Assembly: GCA_946479225.1 (NCBI GenBank)
Contig: CAMLFI010000208.1
Coordinates: forward strand, 1 to 5,442
DNA: 5,442 nucleotides
From: an uncultured Mucilaginibacter sp.
GTDB lineage: Bacteria > Bacteroidota > Bacteroidia > Sphingobacteriales > Sphingobacteriaceae
Reading direction: 5' to 3'
The notes under the pieces were generated by a model. The model was not told the DNA's origin, ran no database searches, and saw only the letters and a list, made by a program, of their open reading frames with translations. The translations under genes were made by a program, and so were the position numbers. Positions 5,318-5,442 of this stretch are shown here, piece after piece. Every line of letters begins with the position of its first letter. The first letter of the stretch is position 1.

Positions 5318-5442
5318 ATGAAAGTCTGGATGTTCTCTGCCCTGTTGCTAACGGCCATAAGCGCTAATGCCCAAACCAAAACCTATTTATGGCCCGGCGC
5401 GGTGCCCGGCGAAACAGAGGCCAAGCACGAGCCTGTGTTATC
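5318..5442 (+). CDS. Secreted protein, probable alpha/beta-hydrolase esterase, N-terminal part
   Basis: Only the first 41 codons are inside the window. They encode a signal peptide (MKVWM, a hydrophobic core F-S-A-L-L-L-T-A-I, then S-A-N-A-Q with likely cleavage after A18). The mature start, T-Y-L-W-P-G-A-V-P-G-E, resembles the L-W-P-x-G-A-P-G opening of Aes/BD-FAE-like esterases and acetyl-xylan or feruloyl esterase relatives. The Ser-His-Asp triad lies beyond the edge, so the call rests on this motif and on the divergent xylanase. ATG 5318 is preferred because it gives a compact signal peptide. An in-frame ATG at 5270 would add 16 residues ahead of it and is less likely. No Shine-Dalgarno sequence is visible. 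If the assignment is right, it would remove ester-linked groups from xylan in the periplasm, helping the xylanase reach the backbone. Confidence 0.6.
   Translation, partial: MKVWMFSALLLTAISANAQTKTYLWPGAVPGETEAKHEPVL

Overview
The window looks like chromosome from a Bacteroidota bacterium, most likely a sphingobacterium of the Mucilaginibacter/Pedobacter type (inferred). The reasons are the absence of Shine-Dalgarno sequences before all four visible starts, promoter-like TTTG / TAnnTTTG pairs, a lipoprotein signal running into Cys-Lys-Lys, a DUF4097-like repeat protein, and a GH10 xylanase carrying a carbohydrate-binding module inside its barrel.

Layout from left to right. (1) 1-519, plus strand: the C-terminal part of a DUF4097-like beta-helical protein built from 18-residue coils. 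(2) 585-629: a strong hairpin with A- and T-tracts that serves both this gene and its convergent neighbour. (3) 631-1023, minus strand: a small four-helix membrane protein of unknown function. (4) 1024-1256: a divergent intergenic region with weak promoters, a palindrome and an apparently ownerless minus-strand terminator. (5) 1257-2834, plus strand: a 525-residue potassium-channel protein with a cytoplasmic N-terminal region, a pentapeptide-repeat helix and a two-helix pore with the TLGYGD filter. (6) 2835-3034: a non-coding, repeat-like spacer between convergent genes. (7) 3035-4738, minus strand: a GH10 endo-xylanase lipoprotein with an inserted CBM4_9-like module. (8) 4739-5317: a 579-base, AT-rich divergent control region with a promoter, an operator-like palindrome and several short repeats. 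(9) 5318-5442, plus strand: the start of a secreted protein resembling alpha/beta-hydrolase esterases, cut by the window edge.

The most coherent functional unit is the divergent pair at the right. A surface xylanase and a probable secreted esterase flank a long shared regulatory region, which fits xylan backbone cleavage plus side-group removal. The channel and the small membrane protein show no obvious link to it. The channel gene is visibly more AT-rich and may belong to a more mobile part of the genome. I found no rRNA, tRNA, CRISPR array or intact insertion sequence. The most unusual items are the module-within-a-barrel xylanase with matching linkers on both sides of the insert, the palindrome sitting exactly between the xylanase promoter boxes, the 10-bp TGATCCAAA repeats with a distant inverted copy, and the domain make-up of the channel.
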